Shown: piece by piece, positions 5,318-8,576 of the stretch
Numbering within the stretch: the stretch's first letter is position 1
Layout: every line of letters begins with the position of its first letter
NCBI GenBank assembly: GCA_029288515.1
Contig: JARIHB010000037.1
Location: forward strand, 1-8,576
Reading direction: 5' to 3'
DNA length: 8,576 bases
From: Candidatus Saccharimonadota bacterium
GTDB lineage: Bacteria; Patescibacteriota; Saccharimonadia; Saccharimonadales; UBA4665
The notes under the pieces: model-generated
The model's database searches: none
What the model saw: only the letters and a program-made list of their open reading frames with translations
Told to the model about the DNA's origin: nothing
Made by a program: the position numbers and the translations under genes

Positions 5318-7482
5318 AGCTTTTTAAGGGGCGCAAACGAGATATTCAGCTTCTTGGCGCCCTTGCCCTTGAAATAGATAGTTGCATTGTCGCCCTCAAC
5401 TTCTACTACCGTGCCCGTTCCGAACACTTCGTGACGTACGCTGTCCCCTTCGGTGAGTTCCGGCACGTAGCGCGGCTCACCGTCATCTACAACAGTTGTA
5501 GTCAAGTCTTCGGCGGCGTTGCCAAATCCGCCCGGCGTAAAACTATAGGGATTGTCGGCCGGCTGGAACTGCGCATCAATCTCACTCAGGAAACGGGATG
5601 GAGGGTTGTGCTGGGCGCCACCGTAGAGCATGCGGCTGGTAGCGTATATCATATAGAGTTCTTCACGGGCCCGCGTCATGCCTACATAGCACAGGCGGCG
5701 TTCCTCCTCCATTTCAAACTGGTCGTACAGGGCCCGCGAATGGGGGAAGATAGTCTCCTCCATGCCCACCATAAAGACGCACGGGAACTCTAATCCTTTG
5801 GCTGCGTGCAGTGTCATGAGCGTGACGGCATTGCCGTCGAAGTCCGCTTGATCTATGTCGCTCACCAGCGCCACTTCTTCCAGAAAGGCCGCGAGGCCCA
5901 TGTCATGATACTCTTGGGCTACGCCAATCAATTCTTTGACGTTTTCTTGGCGAGATTCGCCCTGCGGGGTGCCGTCATCAAGCAACTTCAGATAATCTAT
6001 ACGCCGGATAAGACTATCAATGATGTCAGCCGGCGGCGCCACGTCGATCAGATCGCGCAGCCGCTCAAGCATTTCGGCCATATCCACCAGCCCTTTTTTA
6101 GCTCGCGGCGTTACTGTGCCGCACATGCTAGCCTTGGCCAACGCCTCACGCAGCGTAAAACCATTACCGGTCATCCATTCATAAAAATTCTGCAGGCTTT
6201 TTGTGCCGATACCCCGGGCCGGTATGTTGACGACGCGCGCAAAGCTCACTCGGTCCTCAGGCTGATATATCAGCCGCAAATAGGCCATCACATCTTTAAT
6301 CTCTTTGCGATCATAAAAACGCTGGCCACCTACAATGCGGTATGGTATCCCGTAATGGATAAATGTCTCTTCCACAGACCGGCTTTGGGCATTGGTACGG
6401 TACAGTACGGCATAGTGACTAAACTTACGCGCACTCGCATCAAGGGCGTTACGTATACGGCGTACAATTGCCTCGCCTTCAGCTCGTTCGCTGTTCACTT
6501 GCAGCATTTGCACCGGCAGCCCCATGCCCGCTTCAGTCCATAGCTCTTTGTCGCTACGCTGCTGGTTTTTAGTGATAATCTTGTGGGCAGCGTCCAGGAT
6601 AGCCTTGGTACTGCGATAATTCTGCTCCAATTTAATAACGGTACACTTCGGGTAATCGTGTTCGAAGTTCAGGATGTTACGGAAGTCCGCGCCCCTCCAC
6701 GAGTAAATCGATTGCCAATCGTCGCCAACTACTGCAATATTTTTGCTATCATTCGTCAATAGCTTAACCAATTTGTATTGAGCGGCGTTCGTATCCTGAT
6801 ACTCGTCGATCATGATGTACTTGAACTGCGTCTGCCACTTAGTTCGTACCTCTGGTTGCGTCTGCAACAAATGCACGGTGCGGTTTATAAGGTCGTCGAA
6901 GTCAAGAGCAGCCGCCTCGCGCAGTGCTTTCTGGTAAAGAGGATATACCTGCGCAGCCGCCCGCTGAGCTGGTGACGAACCGGGCATATTTGCAAACTCC
7001 TCAGGCGATGTCATATCGTTTTTAGCACTGCTGATAATACCGCTCAGCACCCTGGCCGGAAAGCTTTTTTCGTCTATCATCAGCTGCTTGCTGGCGGTCT
7101 TGACGGCTGCCTGGCGGTCGGATTCATCAAAGATGACAAACGAACGCGGTATGCCGATATATTCGCCATCCCGTCGAAGGAGGCGTACACAAATACCATG
7201 AAACGTACCCATATATGGCATAAAGCCGCGATCGGCAGCATTTTTGCCCAACAGTAACGCTACACGCTCACGCATTTCCTTGGCCGCCTTATTAGTAAAC
7301 GTTACGGCCAGTATATTAAACGGCGTTGCCTGGCCGCTGGCAATAATGTGAGCAATACGATGAGTGAGTGTTTTTGTCTTTCCAGAGCCGGCGCCAGCCT
7401 GAATAAGCAGCGGGCCCTCGGTTGTCTCAACGGCACGGCGCTGCTCGGGGTTCAGGCCAGTTAACAAGTCCTCTGTGTGCAT
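5314..7482 (-). CDS. pcrA: ATP-dependent DNA helicase, PcrA/UvrD family
   Basis: This SF1A 3'-5' helicase would unwind DNA in nucleotide excision repair, mismatch repair and replication-fork rescue. It has 722 residues, normal for PcrA. Visible motifs are the Q motif region LNPEQRRAV, Walker A AGAGSGKT (K35), Walker B DEYQDTN (about 226-232), motif III VGDDWQSIYSWRGAD, motif IV LEQNYRS, motif V LMTLHAAKGLEFP and motif VI EEERRLCYVGMTRA. The C-terminal 45 residues (GDSVRHEVFGTGTVVEVEGD and beyond) match the Tudor-like domain of PcrA that binds RNA polymerase. Motif III has Trp where Bacillus PcrA and E. coli UvrD have Asp. I chose the ATG at 7482 because MHTEDLLTGLNPEQ fits the PcrA N-terminus. 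A TTG at 7500 has GAGGG five bases upstream, but that site lies in a possible hairpin. The gene follows the 98-aa gene by about 50 nt. Confidence 0.96.
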   Translation of the reverse strand: MHTEDLLTGLNPEQRRAVETTEGPLLIQAGAGSGKTKTLTHRIAHIIASGQATPFNILAVTFTNKAAKEMRERVALLLGKNAADRGFMPYMGTFHGICVRLLRRDGEYIGIPRSFVIFDESDRQAAVKTASKQLMIDEKSFPARVLSGIISSAKNDMTSPEEFANMPGSSPAQRAAAQVYPLYQKALREAAALDFDDLINRTVHLLQTQPEVRTKWQTQFKYIMIDEYQDTNAAQYKLVKLLTNDSKNIAVVGDDWQSIYSWRGADFRNILNFEHDYPKCTVIKLEQNYRSTKAILDAAHKIITKNQQRSDKELWTEAGMGLPVQMLQVNSERAEGEAIVRRIRNALDASARKFSHYAVLYRTNAQSRSVEETFIHYGIPYRIVGGQRFYDRKEIKDVMAYLRLIYQPEDRVSFARVVNIPARGIGTKSLQNFYEWMTGNGFTLREALAKASMCGTVTPRAKKGLVDMAEMLERLRDLIDVAPPADIIDSLIRRIDYLKLLDDGTPQGESRQENVKELIGVAQEYHDMGLAAFLEEVALVSDIDQADFDGNAVTLMTLHAAKGLEFPCVFMVGMEETIFPHSRALYDQFEMEEERRLCYVGMTRAREELYMIYATSRMLYGGAQHNPPSRFLSEIDAQFQPADNPYSFTPGGFGNAAEDLTTTVVDDGEPRYVPELTEGDSVRHEVFGTGTVVEVEGDNATIYFKGKGAKKLNISFAPLKKL

Positions 7483-7486
7483 CAGC

Positions 7487-7507
7487 GGGTATTGTAACAA
7501 ATAACCC
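7487..7507 (-). promoter_or_regulatory. Hairpin over the pcrA translation start region
   Basis: On the minus strand GGGT(T)ATT and AATACCC can form a 7-bp stem with one bulged T and the loop TGTTAC. The stem takes up the only Shine-Dalgarno-like sequence (GAGGG) and contains the TTG alternative start, ending four bases before the ATG at 7482. It could lower initiation at TTG. It also overlaps a TACAAT (7491-7496) that could act as a -10 for a nearly leaderless pcrA transcript. Confidence 0.35.
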
Positions 7508-7524
7508 TCATGGTTACTGTTGTA

Positions 7525-7538
7525 ATGTAGGCCTACAT
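7525..7538. repeat. Perfect 14-bp palindrome between the 98-aa gene and pcrA
   Basis: ATGTAGGCCTACAT is fully self-complementary with no spacer. It overlaps the TAG stop of the 98-aa gene and lies 43-56 bases upstream of the pcrA ATG. With no loop it is better suited to a dimeric DNA-binding protein than to an RNA hairpin. It does not resemble the Bacillus or E. coli LexA boxes. Confidence 0.5.
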
Positions 7539-7829
7539 GCTATAGCCGGAGCGGGCGGTGTTCAGCACGGCACTGGCAAAACCTTCCGCACTGGCCGCCG
7601 CTGGGTCTTGATGACTGAAGTACACGCGCTGTTCAAGGTCGTTCTCTTTTACAACGTCAACGATCTCATGAAAAAAACGATTGGTGCGAGTGGCCGTAGG
7701 CAGTATAAGCTTATAGTTATGCGGCAAATAAAAGAGAGAGTAGATGGCTTCCAGAACGCCGTTGTCCGGCTTCAACGCCGGCCCCACGATAAAATAGTCC
7801 GTTGTATGCGTTGCTACCCTTATTGCCAT
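7533..7829 (-). CDS. Small protein resembling half of a GT-B glycosyltransferase
   Basis: This 98-residue protein is not recognised with certainty. The run DYFIVGPALKPDNGVLEAIY, then KLILP, then FFHEIVDVVKENDLEQRVYF, follows the pattern of the first strands and helices in the nucleotide-sugar-binding domain of GT-B (GT4-type) glycosyltransferases: strand, KxxGV-like helix, strand, helix, then 'LxxRVxF' strand. The N-terminal acceptor domain and the usual downstream EPxG region are absent, so the protein is either a stand-alone half domain or a remnant. It still looks like an expressed gene, because an intact frame starts at an ATG with a strong GAGGGTGAT ribosome binding site (7830-7838) at good spacing. 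It is the first minus-strand gene after the divergent intergenic region and lies about 50 nt upstream of pcrA, so it may lead that operon. Catalytic function is doubtful. Confidence 0.7.
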   Translation of the reverse strand: MAIRVATHTTDYFIVGPALKPDNGVLEAIYSLFYLPHNYKLILPTATRTNRFFHEIVDVVKENDLEQRVYFSHQDPAAASAEGFASAVLNTARSGYSM

Positions 7830-7861
7830 ATCACCCTCTTTCCGGGATTACCCTTTTACTA

Positions 7862-7867
7862 TATAAT
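7862..7867 (+). promoter_or_regulatory. Possible -10 element for a long leader of the HTH-methyltransferase gene
   Basis: The plus strand carries a perfect TATAAT. The -35 position at 17-bp spacing is TTTCCG, which matches only three of six bases. Transcription from near 7874 would include the hairpin at 7882-7899 and the crossing repeats at 7907-7983, giving a leader of about 200 nt before the ATG at 8072. AT-rich sequence makes a chance match quite possible. Confidence 0.35.
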
Positions 7868-7881
7868 AAACGCTTGATCCT

Positions 7882-7899
7882 GATGGTTTTCGTACCATC
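7882..7899. repeat. Hairpin-forming inverted repeat
   Basis: GATGGT and ACCATC form a perfect 6-bp stem around TTTCGT. It lies between the divergent 98-aa gene and the HTH-methyltransferase gene. No U-tract follows on either strand, so it is not a terminator. It could be an operator or the first stem of a structured leader. Confidence 0.5.
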
Positions 7900-7906
7900 G
7901 TAGGTA

Positions 7907-7983
7907 ATGTGGCGATCCATAATAAGATATGAGTGCCCTATTGGGCTTCGTATATTTTGTGTAACATACGGCCACATCTCATA
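7907..7983 (+). other. Crossing inverted repeats, candidate H-type pseudoknot
   Basis: ATGTGGC (7907-7913) is complementary to GCCACAT (7971-7977), and TATGAG (7928-7933) to CTCATA (7978-7983). The pairs cross, which is the order of an H-type pseudoknot, and the two 3' strands abut exactly. Two small hairpins fit between: GCCC/GGGC (7935-7946) and CGTAT/ATACG (7949-7970). The second abuts GCCACAT directly. Almost every base from 7928 to 7983 is thus in a helix or a short loop. This may be a structured RNA leader, a switch between two exclusive helices, or clustered operators. I recognise no known riboswitch class. Confidence 0.4.
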
Positions 7984-8039
7984 CAATGATACGGACGATA
8001 ATAGGAACATGTCAATGTGATTTTAACGGCTGTTTGTTC

Positions 8040-8045
8040 TATACT
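8040..8045 (+). promoter_or_regulatory. Possible proximal -10 element of the HTH-methyltransferase gene
   Basis: TATACT matches the -10 consensus at five of six positions. It would start transcription near 8052, about 20 bases before the ATG. No clear -35 is seen at the usual spacing. If this is the real promoter, the pseudoknot-like repeats lie upstream of the transcript and would act as DNA or as a separate RNA. Confidence 0.4.
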
Positions 8046-8071
8046 TACGGTGGCACCAAAGATGAGAGGCG

Positions 8072-8576
8072 ATGAAATACTTCAAGAATACCGAGCTAGC
8101 AAAACTATATAACGTATCAGAAAAATCTGTGCGGAACTGGATCGACGCAGCGCAGGGCGGCAAGCTCGACCTCCAACTACAGACCGTCAATGGCAAGGAC
8201 TATATCGCAAACACCACCAAAAACGCTGTCCTCGTAACCGAGCTGGCTAATAAAGGCCGCAAATACAAAAACTCACGCGGCGTAAAAAAACTGCATCCTA
8301 AAAAGGCATTCTACGAATTATATAACGAGCGCCAAATCATCGACATTATTTCGAATCTCACCGTCCACCACGAATCGCCCCTTCAATACACATACGTCGA
8401 CGGCGGCGCCGATGACTGGAATAAATACGCCAGCCGCCTGCTAAACGAGCCGGCGCCCAATATGTTAAAACGCAGTATCGAACTTATTGATGCCGTCGCT
8501 GCCAGTGTTGATAAATTACTGGAAAAATACGACAAGATAAACGTCATCGATCTTGGCCCCGGCGCCGGCGACCTGG
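8072..8576 (+). CDS. HTH domain-SAM-dependent methyltransferase protein, 3' end outside window
   Basis: This frame is open for 168 codons and runs off the right edge. The ATG at 8072 is the first start after an in-frame TGA (8063-8065); GAGAGG lies only two bases upstream, a weak ribosome site. Residues 1-30 (FKNTELAKLYNVSEKSVRNW) form a helix-turn-helix of the MerR/excisionase type. A linker of basic character follows (GRKYKNSRGVKKLHPKK). From about residue 80 the sequence YELYNERQIIDIISNL leads into a helical region and then INVIDLGPGAGDL at 156-168. This fits SAM-binding motif I of class I methyltransferases. The layout before motif I is reminiscent of the EgtD-like histidine methyltransferase family (Methyltransf_33), but the substrate cannot be fixed from this part. 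The gene is divergent from the rest. A DNA-binding domain fused to a methyltransferase suggests that it may bind its own upstream region. Confidence 0.75.
   Translation, partial: MKYFKNTELAKLYNVSEKSVRNWIDAAQGGKLDLQLQTVNGKDYIANTTKNAVLVTELANKGRKYKNSRGVKKLHPKKAFYELYNERQIIDIISNLTVHHESPLQYTYVDGGADDWNKYASRLLNEPAPNMLKRSIELIDAVAASVDKLLEKYDKINVIDLGPGAGDL

Noticed and set aside
5806..6543. A 245-codon plus-strand frame
   Set aside because: It is antisense to pcrA, whose helicase motifs are unmistakable on the other strand. The translated product is rich in His and Gln and shows no family pattern.
7422..7877. A 151-codon plus-strand frame
   Set aside because: It is antisense to the 98-aa gene and the pcrA start. 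The minus-strand gene has a good ribosome site and a protein-like sequence.
7830..8071. A tRNA, SRP RNA or known riboswitch in the divergent intergenic region
   Set aside because: No acceptor stem with a TTC loop, no SRP core GGAAGG-type loop, and no riboswitch core that I recognise is present.

Overview
The window reads as the end of a metagenomic or single-cell contig from a monoderm bacterium, most likely Candidatus Saccharibacteria (TM7) or a close Patescibacteria (CPR) relative. This placement is an inference. It rests on the gene set: a PcrA-type helicase, a NUDIX protein, a YabE/RpfB-like wall hydrolase and KsgA packed in one operon, plus DUF2267 and a divergent tmRNA. GC content is moderate by eye. 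TAA, TAG and TGA all serve as stops, so UGA recoding as in SR1/Gracilibacteria is not indicated. The first 38 bases are not biological: bases 6-38 are the Illumina Nextera Read 1 transposase adapter.

Layout: all genes except the last are on the minus strand, so transcription runs right to left. From right to left they are a 98-aa protein resembling half of a GT-B glycosyltransferase (7533-7829), a PcrA/UvrD helicase (5314-7482), a NUDIX hydrolase coupled by an ATGA overlap (4844-5317), a membrane-anchored DUF348/G5 transglycosylase-like protein (3494-4792), and rsmA/ksgA (2691-3482). This looks like one operon and keeps the wall-hydrolase/KsgA pairing known from Firmicutes and Actinobacteria. 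A palindrome and AT-rich gap separate it from a MarR-family regulator (2122-2586). Next comes a complete ssrA (tmRNA) gene (1660-2066) with its own extended -10 promoter and intrinsic terminator. Then follow a DUF2267 protein (1159-1524), a flavodoxin-fold FMN reductase-like protein (397-1113), and the first 106 codons of a single-pass membrane protein that is cut by the adapter (39-357).

On the plus strand one gene starts at 8072 and leaves the window at the right edge. It has an N-terminal helix-turn-helix followed by the start of a SAM-dependent methyltransferase domain. The 242-base divergent intergenic region in front of it (7830-8071) contains a hairpin and a compact set of crossing inverted repeats that could fold as an H-type pseudoknot.

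The most interesting points are the tmRNA, which has a long 30-residue tag and a non-canonical T arm, the possible structured leader before the HTH-methyltransferase gene, and the unusual HTH-methyltransferase arrangement itself. No CRISPR array, insertion sequence, tRNA or rRNA gene was seen.
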